A stretch of DNA of 64,000 nt from positions 248,001 through 312,000 of the forward strand of contig NZ_LAJH01000021.1 of the NCBI RefSeq assembly GCF_001292625.1. The letters run 5' to 3'. Origin of the DNA: Shimia sp. SK013 (GTDB taxonomy: Bacteria > Pseudomonadota > Alphaproteobacteria > Rhodobacterales > Rhodobacteraceae). The position numbers and the translations under genes are program-made. This document shows, piece after piece, positions 47,879 through 55,799 of the stretch. Position 1 is the first letter of the stretch. The number at the start of each line of letters is the position of its first letter. A model generated the notes under the pieces. The model did not search any database, was not told the origin of the DNA, and saw only the letters and a program-made list of their open reading frames with translations.

Positions 47879-49033
47879 ATGATCACTATTGGCACCTATA
47901 CCCTGAGCATTGCAGAGACCGCTGGTTTGGCCATTGCGGTCTTGCTGGTTGTTCTCCTAATAATGGCGATCCGTGCGGCGGGGAAATCTGCGCGCATGGC
48001 GGAACCCTTGGCACATCAGATGGGGTCGCTGGGGCAGCGGGTCCAGTCGTTGGGGGACGGGCAGCAGCAGTTGGCTGGTGGGCTCAATCAGGTGGTTGAA
48101 AGTCAGGCCGCGGCGCAAGCGCAGTTGTTGCAGCACATGGAAAAGCGTCTGTCGCAGGTCAATTTGCAGATGACGGAGAACCTGCAAGGTTCCGCGCGGC
48201 GCACGGCGCATTCGTTGGGGGAATTGCAGGAGAGGCTCAAGACCATCGACAAGGCGCAGGAGAATATCACGCGGCTTTCGGGCGATGTACTGAGCCTGCA
48301 GGATATTCTTTCCAACAAGCAAACCCGAGGCGCGTTTGGGGAAATTCAGCTGAACGATATTGTCACAAAGGCGCTGCCGTCTGACAGTTATAAGCTGCAA
48401 CATACGCTATCGAATAGTAAGCGCGCGGATTGTCTGATCCACCTGCCGAACCCGCCGGGGCCAATTGTGATCGACAGCAAATTTCCGCTTGAGGCTTATG
48501 AGATGCTGCGCAATGCCAGCACGCAGGGTGAGTTGGATGCCGCGGCGCGGATGCTGCGCACGTCGGTGAAGAAACACATCAAGGATATCTCGGAGAAATA
48601 CATTCTCGATGGAGAAACTGCCGATGGCGCGCTGATGTTTTTGCCGTCTGAGGCGGTTTATGCCGAATTGCACGCCAATTTCCCGGAGTTGGTGCGCGAG
48701 GGGTTTGAGGCGCGGGTCTGGATCGTGTCGCCGACCACTTGCATGGCGACGCTGCACACGATGCGCGCCATTTTGAAAGACGCGCGTATGCGGGAACAGG
48801 CGGGGGCCATTCGCAAAGAATTGGGGCTGTTGCACAAGGATGTAGACCGCCTTGGGACGCGGGTGGAAAATCTGGATCGGCATTTCACGCAGGCGGCCAA
48901 GGATGTCTCTGAGATCAAGATCAGTGCGGACAAAGCAGGCCGTCGAGCGCGGCGTTTGGACAGTTTCGATTTCGAGGAACTGGCGCCGGACGAGAGCGAA
49001 AAAGTGGTGCCGTTGACCAAGCCGGAGGTGTGA
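47879..49033 (+). CDS. rmuC: DNA recombination protein RmuC
   Basis: 384 residues. An N-terminal membrane helix (about 11-32), a long coiled coil (about 40-135) and the RmuC nuclease-like core (about 145-340) with G-A-F-G-E-I-Q-L, D-C-L-I-H-L-P, I-V-I-D-S-K-F-P-L-E-A-Y and W-I-V-S-P-T-T. In E. coli it limits inversions at short inverted repeats; mechanism unproved. The 3' third of this gene is duplicated about 1.4 kb downstream (49781-50185), in a partly deleted form. Immediately follows mutL, giving a small genome-maintenance pair. Confidence 0.95.
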   Translation: MITIGTYTLSIAETAGLAIAVLLVVLLIMAIRAAGKSARMAEPLAHQMGSLGQRVQSLGDGQQQLAGGLNQVVESQAAAQAQLLQHMEKRLSQVNLQMTENLQGSARRTAHSLGELQERLKTIDKAQENITRLSGDVLSLQDILSNKQTRGAFGEIQLNDIVTKALPSDSYKLQHTLSNSKRADCLIHLPNPPGPIVIDSKFPLEAYEMLRNASTQGELDAAARMLRTSVKKHIKDISEKYILDGETADGALMFLPSEAVYAELHANFPELVREGFEARVWIVSPTTCMATLHTMRAILKDARMREQAGAIRKELGLLHKDVDRLGTRVENLDRHFTQAAKDVSEIKISADKAGRRARRLDSFDFEELAPDESEKVVPLTKPEV

Positions 49034-49087
49034 GGGTTAGGGGGATCACGGAGTACCCGCCGTCCATTATTGTTGAGGAGTTTCATT

Positions 49088-49756
49088 GTGGAAGACAATC
49101 ATTACAGAACGAAGGTGTTTCTGGAAGGGAAGCTGCGCAAGGACGACTATAAATCGCAACGGTTTTGGCTGTCGCATCAGCAAATGCAGGAACGGTTTGT
49201 TCATGCGCAGGGCCTACAGGCACACCATCGCTTTCTGGACATCGGGTGTGGCCCGCTGCGGCTGGGCAGCGTCCTTATTCCTTATCTGCGCGCAGGGCAC
49301 TATTTTGGCATGGACATCAATCAGGACACCATCGACCTTGGCTTGAGCAAGCTTCGGGAAGAGGGCGTGGATCTGAGAAACACCAGTTTCGTTGTGTCCG
49401 ATTGTTTTGATTTTTCCTCGATCGACGGGTCAGTGGACATGGCCTTTTCCAATTCCCTTTTCAGCCACCTGTCCTTGAATTCAATTGGTGTCTGCCTGTC
49501 CAATCTTGCTTCGGTGCTGGCGCAGGGCGGGCTTTACTTCACCACTTTTTTTCTGGTTCCGGACACAGTCACGTGGGCCAGGCCTTCTCCGAGAGACAAA
49601 TGGGATCGCAAGTTTGAAACCCATCCAGCGCAGGATCCGTTTCACTATACCTTTGACATGATGGCCGCGGTGGCCGGCCACTGTGGCTTTGACTGTGCGC
49701 TTGACGACAGTTTTGGACACCCTACCCAAACCATGGCGGTCCTGACCCGCAGATGA
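49088..49756 (+). CDS. Class I SAM-dependent methyltransferase
   Basis: 222 residues from GTG 49088, preceded by AGGAG at seven bases. SAM motif I is F-L-D-I-G-C-G-P-L-R-L-G (about 57-68); motif II Y-F-G-M-D-I-N includes the acidic ribose-binding residue, and the D-M-A-F-S-N-S-L-F-S-H-L segment is motif IV. The target is unknown; the opening V-F-L-E-G-K-L-R-K-D-D-Y-K-S-Q-R-F-W resembles methyltransferases found in glycan or capsule clusters, but none is here. It stands between rmuC and the second, damaged rmuC 3' copy, which suggests arrival with that copy. Confidence 0.85.
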   Translation: MEDNHYRTKVFLEGKLRKDDYKSQRFWLSHQQMQERFVHAQGLQAHHRFLDIGCGPLRLGSVLIPYLRAGHYFGMDINQDTIDLGLSKLREEGVDLRNTSFVVSDCFDFSSIDGSVDMAFSNSLFSHLSLNSIGVCLSNLASVLAQGGLYFTTFFLVPDTVTWARPSPRDKWDRKFETHPAQDPFHYTFDMMAAVAGHCGFDCALDDSFGHPTQTMAVLTRR

Positions 49757-49780
49757 GGCCGGCCGCACCACAGGTCCAGG

Positions 49781-50185
49781 GCGCTGCCTGCTGACTTCTA
49801 TATGCTGCAGCATACGTTGTTGAACGGCAAGCAGGACGATTGCCTAATCCATCGGCCTAACCCGCCAGAACCGATTGTAATCGAAAGTATATTCCCGCTG
49901 GAAGCCTACGAGATGCTGCGCAACGCGAGCCCGCAGGGGGAGTTGAACGAGGCGGGGGCCATTCGCAAAGAATTGGGGCTGTTGCACAAAGATGTGGACC
50001 GGCATGGGACGCGGGTGGAAAATCTGGATCGGCAATTCACGCAGGCGGCCAAGGATGTCTCTGAGATCAGGATCAGTGCGGACAAAGCAGGCCGTCGGGC
50101 GCGGCGTTTGGACAGTTTCGATTTCGAGGAACTGGCGCCGGACGAGCGCGAAAAAGTGGTGCCGTTGACCAAGCCGGAGGGGTGA
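49781..50185 (+). pseudogene. Truncated, internally deleted second copy of rmuC
   Basis: Aligns to rmuC from 48371 to its stop codon, with an in-frame deletion of 258 bases (equivalent to 48539-48796) that removes the core of the nuclease domain including W-I-V-S-P-T-T. The reading frame stays open from ATG 49802 (127 residues) but lacks an obvious ribosome binding site and the N-terminal membrane and coiled-coil regions. By hand count, the part before the deletion is about 77% identical to rmuC (33 differences in 141 bases, mostly third positions), while the part after it is about 96% identical (9 differences in about 235). The copy is therefore mosaic. Confidence 0.85.
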
Positions 50186-50301
50186 GGGTTGCGTGGCGCA
50201 GGCCGGTTCTCGCCAATTGATCCAAAAAACCATTTGCGCCACATCAAAGACGGGTCGATGCTGGTGCAACACACTATGAGCGACCAGAACGGAGACGCAC
50301 C

Positions 50302-50628
50302 ATGCTAGAAATATCCCCATGGCAAGTGGCGCAGGTCGTGCTGATGTCCCGTGAATTGAATAGGGCAGAAGGCGAACTGAGAGCCTTTATCGAACGACTC
50401 AACGAAGATGAGCAGGCCAGCCTTGTGGCCGTGATGTGGGTTGGCCGAGAAGCCTTTGCCGCAGAAGAGCTTGGCGAGGCGATCCGCACGGCCAAGACAG
50501 AAAACACCGTCCCCACCGCCGACTATCTTTTGGGATCGCCGCACCTGAGCGACCATCTGGAAAGCGGAATGGAAGAGCTTGGCATGTCGCTGAGCGATGC
50601 GGAAGACGACCTCGTGCGGCGCGGTTAA
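50302..50628 (+). CDS. DUF3775 domain-containing protein
   Basis: 108 residues; GGAG lies about eight bases before the ATG. The short acidic protein matches DUF3775 in layout: I-S-P-W-Q-V-A-Q-V-V-L at the start, then L-R-A-F-I-E-R-L-N-E-D-E-Q-A-S-L-V-A-V-M-W-V-G-R, and an acidic C-terminal helix. The family is common in alphaproteobacteria and of unknown function. It is followed by a terminator, so it is probably monocistronic. Confidence 0.8.
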   Translation: MLEISPWQVAQVVLMSRELNRAEGELRAFIERLNEDEQASLVAVMWVGREAFAAEELGEAIRTAKTENTVPTADYLLGSPHLSDHLESGMEELGMSLSDAEDDLVRRG

Positions 50629-50645
50629 CGGCCGATTTTTCGGCT

Positions 50646-50674
50646 CCGCGCCCCGCTGTTTGCGGCGCGGTTTT
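50646..50674 (+). terminator. Rho-independent terminator after the DUF3775 gene
   Basis: Nine-bp GC stem with a two-base bulge (CCGCG-cc-CCGC with GCGGCGCGG), then TTTT, 18 bases after the stop. Confidence 0.75.
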
Positions 50675-50926
50675 GGCGAACACGTCAACCTTTAGTTAAT
50701 TTATGCCAAGGCGGCCTGCGAACCTTTTCGTGGGCCTCTTTTGCACCCACCTGTGGACCGATAGGAAACGGAACCCGCCGGTACGGGTCTTTGCACAATC
50801 GACACCCTTTTTGCGGAACGCATGCGTTTCCCGCAGGGCTCTTGCACGCGATTTCGTGCGGGCCGGCACGGGCGTGTTCGCGTGCATGGCTTCGTGGTTG
50901 TGGGGTTATTTAAAAGGGGCAGAGGT
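50675..50926. other. Long leader region before the Hint-domain gene
   Basis: About 250 bases. A possible start for the downstream gene at 50822 in frame is not supported by a ribosome binding site. An AT-rich patch (50690-50705, TTTAGTTAATTTATG) may hold the promoter, which would give a 5' leader of about 200 bases. No gene recognised. Confidence 0.4.
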
Positions 50927-51973
50927 ATGTCGATCAGTTTCTGGGCGCGAGAAGATCAGAAAAACGGACAGGACAAAAATGTGGATCTCACCGACGAGGA
51001 CGCGGTCGAAATCACCTTTGTCAAAGACGGGCCTGATGGAAATCTCGTGCTTGAGGGCAATGGTGGCGAACCAGATCCCAACACCAAAGTTGTGATCGAT
51101 GGCGTCGAATACGAATTTGTCTTTGAGATGACCGCAGAGTTGGACGACGGGAGCAACGTGCCGGATGAGTTTGACGACGCAGAAGTGGCTATGATCACCA
51201 TTCTGGATTATCCCGAACCCGGCGATGAAACCCGTTTTATGTTCTTGCCGGACGCAGATGCCAGCGAAGACGACATGAACGAGTTTGGCCACAAGAAATT
51301 CAAACTCAACGACGTGGATCGGCACCCCGATGACCTGCCGGTGTGTTTTGTCGCGGGCACTTTGATTGACACGCCGTTTGGTGCCAAACCGATCGAGATG
51401 TTGCAAGCAGGCGATCGCGTGATGCTGGCGGATGGGCGCAGCAAACGGATTTTGATGGCGGTGCACAGCCGGTTCAGCTTTGGTGATTTGGTCCGAAAAC
51501 CTGCGTTGCGCCCCGTGTGTATCGAGGCACAGAGCCTCGGCAGGGGGCTCCCGCATCGTGACCTTTGGGTGTCGCAACAGCATCGCATTGTGCTGCGCGG
51601 CTGGCAGGTGGAAATGATGTCCGGCACATCCGAAGCTTTTGCCCATGCCGGACATATCACGCCCGCGCCGGGCTTGCCTGATCTGTCCTGGCGGCATGGC
51701 GTGACTTACGTGCATTTGCTGTTGGACGGACACGAGATTCTGATTGCCAATGGGGCCGAAGCAGAGAGCCTTTTCTTGGGCACGCAAGCGATGCAGACAA
51801 TGGCGCCGCACGCGCGTGCGCAAGTGTCTCAGTTGATGTCGGAGCGTCCCGACCTGTTGGCCCAATTTCAGGGAACGGCATTGCCGGACTTGAAGGCACA
51901 TGAAGCCCGTATTTGGGCCAGAATGGTTACGGGAGAGCCGGTGTTTCGCGAACTCGTGGCACAGGCCGCCTAA
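50927..51973 (+). CDS. Hint-domain protein with acidic N-terminal domain
   Basis: 348 residues from ATG 50927 (AGAGG upstream). Residues 1-135 are strongly acidic (many D/E, D-G-V-E-Y-E-F) and of unknown fold. At residue 140 a Hint (Hedgehog/intein) module begins with C-F-V-A-G-T-L-I-D-T-P, the self-cleavage cysteine, followed by L-Q-A-G-D-R-V and the V-S-Q-Q-H-R-I-V block near residue 215. Such proteins are numerous in roseobacters and usually process themselves; the N-terminal part is the released or cargo domain. No secretion signal is obvious. Function unknown. Confidence 0.88.
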   Translation: MSISFWAREDQKNGQDKNVDLTDEDAVEITFVKDGPDGNLVLEGNGGEPDPNTKVVIDGVEYEFVFEMTAELDDGSNVPDEFDDAEVAMITILDYPEPGDETRFMFLPDADASEDDMNEFGHKKFKLNDVDRHPDDLPVCFVAGTLIDTPFGAKPIEMLQAGDRVMLADGRSKRILMAVHSRFSFGDLVRKPALRPVCIEAQSLGRGLPHRDLWVSQQHRIVLRGWQVEMMSGTSEAFAHAGHITPAPGLPDLSWRHGVTYVHLLLDGHEILIANGAEAESLFLGTQAMQTMAPHARAQVSQLMSERPDLLAQFQGTALPDLKAHEARIWARMVTGEPVFRELVAQAA

Positions 51974-52563
51974 GCGTTGGGTGTCAGCCAGGCCCGCAGG
52001 TAGATCGCGAGGCGTTCCTGTGGGTCGACAGAATTGTGCAACGCGCAGAACACCAATGAAATCGCTTGAACAACAAAGGCTTGCACGCCCTCGGCCTGCA
52101 GGTCTGGAGAGATATCCCTGCGAAATGGCATGTCGGCAAGCCAAGTCGCCGTGACCTCGGCCTGACGTCCGAAGGTCGTGGCGATGGGGCCAATCCCGGC
52201 ATTGGCGGCGGCGCCGGAGTGGCGCAAGATCACATCAAACACGTAGCGCTCGCAGCTCATGAATTTGACCAGAGGCATAAGGGCGGCGGCCATCCCGTCG
52301 ATGGTTTCGGGCACGCCTTGCGCCTCGATCATATCGAGGTGCCGGTCGATCTCCGCGCCGATCAGTTGATCCATCAGCGCGTCTTTGTCTTTGAAATGGG
52401 CAAAGAAAGTGCCTTTGGCGACACCGGCGCGCAGCACGACCTCTTCGACGCGCAGGGCCTCGTAACCGTTCTCGGTGATAACGGCGTTGGCCGCGTCCAA
52501 AAGCTTGGCGCGGGTTTTTAAGGTGCGTTGTTGAATTGCGCGGGCCATGGCCTGTTTTGGCAT
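51970..52563 (-). CDS. TetR family transcriptional regulator
   Basis: 197 residues. N-terminal helix-turn-helix (about 15-60: L-L-D-A-A-N-A-V-I-T-E-N-G-Y and V-A-K-G-T-F-F-A-H-F-K-D-K) and a C-terminal ligand domain. Start ATG 52563; ATG 52548 is a possible alternative. It is divergent from a flavodoxin-fold reductase gene, and three near-identical palindromes fill the gap between them, so it probably represses both. Its stop overlaps the stop region of the Hint-domain gene on the other strand. Ligand unknown; a quinone or electrophile would fit the target. Confidence 0.93.
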   Translation of the reverse strand: MPKQAMARAIQQRTLKTRAKLLDAANAVITENGYEALRVEEVVLRAGVAKGTFFAHFKDKDALMDQLIGAEIDRHLDMIEAQGVPETIDGMAAALMPLVKFMSCERYVFDVILRHSGAAANAGIGPIATTFGRQAEVTATWLADMPFRRDISPDLQAEGVQAFVVQAISLVFCALHNSVDPQERLAIYLRAWLTPNA

Positions 52564-52569
52564 GATTTA

Positions 52570-52581
52570 TGACCGCGGTCA
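52570..52581. promoter_or_regulatory. TetR operator palindrome 1
   Basis: TGACCGCGGTCA, a perfect 12-base palindrome, seven bases before the TetR start codon. Confidence 0.75.
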
Positions 52582-52591
52582 AATTAGATAT

Positions 52592-52603
52592 TGACCGCGG
52601 TCA
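52592..52603. promoter_or_regulatory. TetR operator palindrome 2
   Basis: TGACCGCGGTCA, identical to site 1 and centred 22 bases from it (two helical turns). The TTGACC at 52591 may double as a -35 box of the reductase gene, with TTTAAA (52616-52621) near the -10 position. Confidence 0.75.
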
Positions 52604-52622
52604 TTTTTTTGTGCATTTAAAT

Positions 52623-52634
52623 TGACCGTGGTCA
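52623..52634. promoter_or_regulatory. TetR operator palindrome 3
   Basis: TGACCGTGGTCA, one base different from sites 1 and 2, centred 31 bases after site 2 (three helical turns) and 19 bases before the reductase start codon. Confidence 0.7.
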
Positions 52635-52652
52635 CTTTAGAAGGGAATCGCA

Positions 52653-53246
52653 ATGACTGGGAAACGTATTTTTGTATTGAACGGGCATCCGGCAGCGGAA
52701 AGTCTGACGGGCAGCGTGGCGCAAAGTTATGCGGATGCGGCGCGCAAATCAGGGCATGATGTGCGCGTTGTGAACCTGCATGATCTGGAGTTTGATCCGG
52801 ACTATGGCTTTGGCGGCTATGTGAACCAGAAACCCTTGGAGCCGGATCTTGAGGCGGTGCTGGCTGATATTGAGTGGTCCGAGCATGTGGTTGTTGCTAC
52901 GCCGATGTGGTGGGGCGGCTTGCCAGCAAAACTAAAAGGTCTGTTTGATCGGGCCTTGCTGCCTGGACGCACGTTTGACACGCGCAACACAACAAAGCTG
53001 GGCTTGCCTGCGCCGCTTTTGACGGGACGCACAGGGCGGGTTCTGTTGTTGTCAGACACACCGGGGTGGTTTTTCCGGCTGTTTTACCGCAACGCAATGA
53101 TTGTGCAGATCCGGCAGCAAATTCTGGAGTTTGTCGGGATCAAGCCGGTGAAAGTCACGCAGTTCAACGGCGCCAGCCATCCCAAAGCGGGGCAGGTTGA
53201 TCGCTGGATCAAGCAGGCGGCAAAGGCCGGTGCTCAGGCATCCTGA
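52653..53246 (+). CDS. NAD(P)H-dependent oxidoreductase, flavodoxin-fold (MdaB/NQO type)
   Basis: 197 residues; AAGGGA upstream of the ATG. Flavodoxin-like quinone reductase with F-V-L-N-G-H-P at the phosphate loop, T-P-M-W-W-G-G-L-P-A-K-L-K-G near residue 90, and L-L-L-S-D-T-P-G-W. It likely reduces quinones or other electrophiles by two electrons with FMN or FAD, avoiding semiquinone formation. Divergent from the TetR gene and preceded by its operators, so expected to be induced by a toxic substrate. Ends at a strong terminator. Confidence 0.92.
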   Translation: MTGKRIFVLNGHPAAESLTGSVAQSYADAARKSGHDVRVVNLHDLEFDPDYGFGGYVNQKPLEPDLEAVLADIEWSEHVVVATPMWWGGLPAKLKGLFDRALLPGRTFDTRNTTKLGLPAPLLTGRTGRVLLLSDTPGWFFRLFYRNAMIVQIRQQILEFVGIKPVKVTQFNGASHPKAGQVDRWIKQAAKAGAQAS

Positions 53247-53255
53247 GCGCAAAAG

Positions 53256-53288
53256 AAAGGGGCCTGACGCGTGTGCATCAGGCCCCTT
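53256..53288. terminator. Bidirectional terminator
   Basis: Perfect 11-bp stem AAGGGGCCTGA with TCAGGCCCCTT between the convergent reductase and saccharopine-dehydrogenase-like genes. Confidence 0.85.
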
Positions 53289-53302
53289 CTCGTTGAATGT
53301 GA

Positions 53303-54445
53303 TCAGGCGGTGTGATCGACGATCTGCATATGCTGCGCCAAGGTGGCGATGTGGTCCAGCCAGTCATTGAACAACGCAGGCTCCGACGGGGCCGCATGAA
53401 CGCCGGGGGCAATTTTGCCGTCCAGAACCGATTCAATTGCCAGCGACACAGGAATGGACACCAGTCGCGCCATCGCGGTACCGCGCTCGTCGCCCCATGC
53501 GTCCATTGCGTAGGTCTTGTGATAGACTTCGGTGCCGTCTTTTTCGGCCTTCAGCCCAACGCAAAGGATCACGCGGTCTGGCTCGCCTTCGTCGTAAGAA
53601 TTCTCGGTCCAGAACTGGTCCGACATCTCCTTCAGGCGCGCGTCGCCTTCGGGGCCGGTCAGGGTTTCGATTTCGCGAAATACGTCGCCCCAGGCTTCGG
53701 TCCAGCCGTTCAAACGCAACGTGCCGCGCACAAACTCCTTCACGGTCCAGTCTGGGTCGAACTTGTAGTCTTCCATGAAGGGAATGCTGTCGCGGTTTGG
53801 GTAAACCTCGAAGGTTTCCGGCGTATCAAGCGGCGCCTGATAGCTGGAGATTGCGCCCCACGGGCGGTTCACATCCAACGGTTTGCCGTCGCGGATCGAG
53901 CGGGACGGCGAGCGCAAGGCCTTGAGCACACCCAGAGGCGACCAGCTGAATTTGTAGCGGAACGGGTTGGCCACTTTGGGCACGCCGCCGCAATAACTTT
54001 TGAAGCTCAGGGTGTTGTCGCCAGCGTAGGCATCGGAGGCGCGATAGTCGGCGATCAATGCGTGGGCCATCAGGTGGTCGATGCCGGGATCAAGGCCCAC
54101 TTCGTTGACGCAGGCGACACCGGCTACCTTGGCTTTGGCATCCAGCGCCTTCATTTCCGGCGCGATGTAGGACGAGCTGACAAAGTTTGCGCCCTTAGTG
54201 ATGCAAAGTTCGGCCAGCGGCACGTGCCAGTCACCTGGCAGCATCGACACAACAACGTCGTCGGCCTCAAGCACCGCGCCCAGGGCGTCGATGTCAAAGG
54301 CGCGAATGTCGGAGGCCAGATCGCCGACGGCCTCTTGGGCTTTCTCGATTGTCCGGTTCCAGACAGTGACAGAGCGGCCTTGTTCAAGCAGGCGACGCAG
54401 GCCGGGAATGGCCGACAGGCCGGTGCCACACCAATGAATGGTCAT
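53303..54445 (-). CDS. Saccharopine dehydrogenase family protein, LYS9/SDH-like
   Basis: 380 residues. N-terminal Rossmann domain (W-C-G-T-G-L-S-A-I-P-G, then S-M-L-P-G-D-W-H) and the C-terminal catalytic domain typical of glutamate-forming saccharopine dehydrogenase (N-E-V-G-L-D-P-G-I-D-H, S-Y-C-G-G-V-P). It starts 13 bases after the LYS1-like gene and is co-directional with it. Together they form the two-gene bacterial version of the lysine-ketoglutarate reductase/saccharopine dehydrogenase route, converting lysine and 2-oxoglutarate through saccharopine to aminoadipate semialdehyde and glutamate. Direction in vivo (catabolic) is inferred. Confidence 0.88.
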   Translation of the reverse strand: MTIHWCGTGLSAIPGLRRLLEQGRSVTVWNRTIEKAQEAVGDLASDIRAFDIDALGAVLEADDVVVSMLPGDWHVPLAELCITKGANFVSSSYIAPEMKALDAKAKVAGVACVNEVGLDPGIDHLMAHALIADYRASDAYAGDNTLSFKSYCGGVPKVANPFRYKFSWSPLGVLKALRSPSRSIRDGKPLDVNRPWGAISSYQAPLDTPETFEVYPNRDSIPFMEDYKFDPDWTVKEFVRGTLRLNGWTEAWGDVFREIETLTGPEGDARLKEMSDQFWTENSYDEGEPDRVILCVGLKAEKDGTEVYHKTYAMDAWGDERGTAMARLVSIPVSLAIESVLDGKIAPGVHAAPSEPALFNDWLDHIATLAQHMQIVDHTA

Positions 54446-54458
54446 GTTTTTTCTCCCC

Positions 54459-55514
54459 TCAGAGGTCTTTGGAATGGGTTATGAAATCCGCCTCGGCGCG
54501 CGTCCAGACGCCGCCCGACAGATCATCAAGTGTCAGAAGTGTTTCGAGCAGCTGCGCGGCGTAATCCTCGGAGCTCTCCACCGGCAGCATAGACGGCAGA
54601 TTGTCGATGGCCATGACGTCTAGCACGGGTGAGTCCGCGACGCGCAAAGCAGGCGCGTCCCAAGTTGTGGCGCGGTCATAGACCGGCACCGGGTTGTAGT
54701 CGCTGTCGGGATCGCATGCCACATCGCCAATCGCGGTGAGCGCGCGGTCCGCCGCGAGTGCGGCTTTGGGCACGAACACAGGTGTGCCGGGGCGCGCGAA
54801 GATGCAGTTCAGAAACAGATCATGAGCGAGGATTTGCGGGAAAGGACCGCCAGTTGCTGTTTCCGCCATATCCCATTTGGTCACGCTGCAGCCCATCGCC
54901 TCTAGCAGGTCCGCAGCGCCGGTGCCGACGCGGCCCATTGCGCCGATCACAATGGCAGTGGGTCGGTTGGTTGCCAGCGCATCAAGTTCAGCATTCAGGT
55001 CCGACAACAAGGCGTCTTTGCCAGCATACACACCCACAGGTCCGCAGATCTCGCTGCGCTGCTGGGCGGCCCAGCTTTTGAGCGTGACGGCCGCGCCGGC
55101 ATAGCCGGCCCAATAGCCAAAGGCCGCAACACGGCGACCGGTTTCGTTTACGAGGTATTCAAGATCATAGAGGGTACCGCCGCCCGCCTTAAAGCGTTTC
55201 AGAAGTGCGACGCCGGAGTGCTGACCCTTGAAGGCGTGGCCAAACATGATGTGTCGATGCGGCAAGGGGGTGCCGTCTTCGGGAAGCTCTTTGAGACCGA
55301 ATATGATGGCATCGCGCGACGCGTCCGGCCAGCTGTTTTCGGCCGCGATTTCGCAGCCTGCTTCGATGTAGCCTTCAAGCCCGATCGCACGTACGGAGCT
55401 TTGCTCAACGGTTACGCGGATGCCTTTTTCTACAAGCGCCTTGGCGCCTTCGGGGGTGAGCCCCACCCGTTCCTCATTTGGCCGCTGCTCGGCACGCACC
55501 CAAAGATGTGTCAT
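54459..55514 (-). CDS. Saccharopine dehydrogenase, lysine-forming type (LYS1-like)
   Basis: 351 residues from ATG 55514 with AGGA upstream; the reading from 55544 is rejected. Alanine-dehydrogenase-like fold: R-A-E-Q-R-P-N-E-E-R-V-G-L-T-P at the N terminus, H-R-H-I-M-F-G-H-A-F-K-G-Q, and V-I-G-A-M-G-R-V-G-T-G-A for NAD(H). This is the fungal-LYS1-like enzyme joining lysine and 2-oxoglutarate reversibly. Most bacteria degrade lysine by other routes; this pair is found in some alphaproteobacteria. First gene of the two-gene operon. Confidence 0.9.
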   Translation of the reverse strand: MTHLWVRAEQRPNEERVGLTPEGAKALVEKGIRVTVEQSSVRAIGLEGYIEAGCEIAAENSWPDASRDAIIFGLKELPEDGTPLPHRHIMFGHAFKGQHSGVALLKRFKAGGGTLYDLEYLVNETGRRVAAFGYWAGYAGAAVTLKSWAAQQRSEICGPVGVYAGKDALLSDLNAELDALATNRPTAIVIGAMGRVGTGAADLLEAMGCSVTKWDMAETATGGPFPQILAHDLFLNCIFARPGTPVFVPKAALAADRALTAIGDVACDPDSDYNPVPVYDRATTWDAPALRVADSPVLDVMAIDNLPSMLPVESSEDYAAQLLETLLTLDDLSGGVWTRAEADFITHSKDL

Positions 55515-55799
55515 CCTCAGTCCTCTCGATTTTCGCAGAGTCATAGATCAGCCCCGCCCATGCTTGGCAAGGGTCTCCCGCCCGTCGTCGACTTGTCTGT
55601 GACAAGGCTCCTCCGGTTGGGCATGGCTCAGCTGCGCTGAGCCTGTGAGCCGCCTTTGCTTTTTTGTTCCTCAAATACCTCGGGGTAGCCGCAGCTTGCT
55701 GTGGCGAAGGGGCGGCGCCCCTTTCCCGCAATTTCCGGGTGGCGGCACGGTTGGGGGCGTGGCACAACAGGGCAAAGCAGAACAAAACAGGAGCGCGCC
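55515..55799. other. Intergenic region between the saccharopine operon and polA
   Basis: 285 bases without a credible gene. It contains a perfect 7-bp hairpin GGCTCAG-ctgcg-CTGAGCC (55625-55643) and, further on, the stem-loop element listed separately. The promoters of the two divergent genes must lie here. Confidence 0.5.
55667..55723. repeat. Extragenic element ending in a GC-rich palindrome
   Basis: TTCCTCAAATACCTCGGGG followed after a spacer by AAGGGGC-ggc-GCCCCTT (55707-55723). Elements with this layout are common between genes in roseobacter genomes as far as I recall; only one copy is in this window, so repetition could not be shown here. Confidence 0.4.

Noticed and set aside
49088..50185. 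Insertion sequence bringing the methyltransferase
   Set aside because: No transposase, terminal inverted repeats or target-site duplication were seen around the segment; homologous recombination explains it better.
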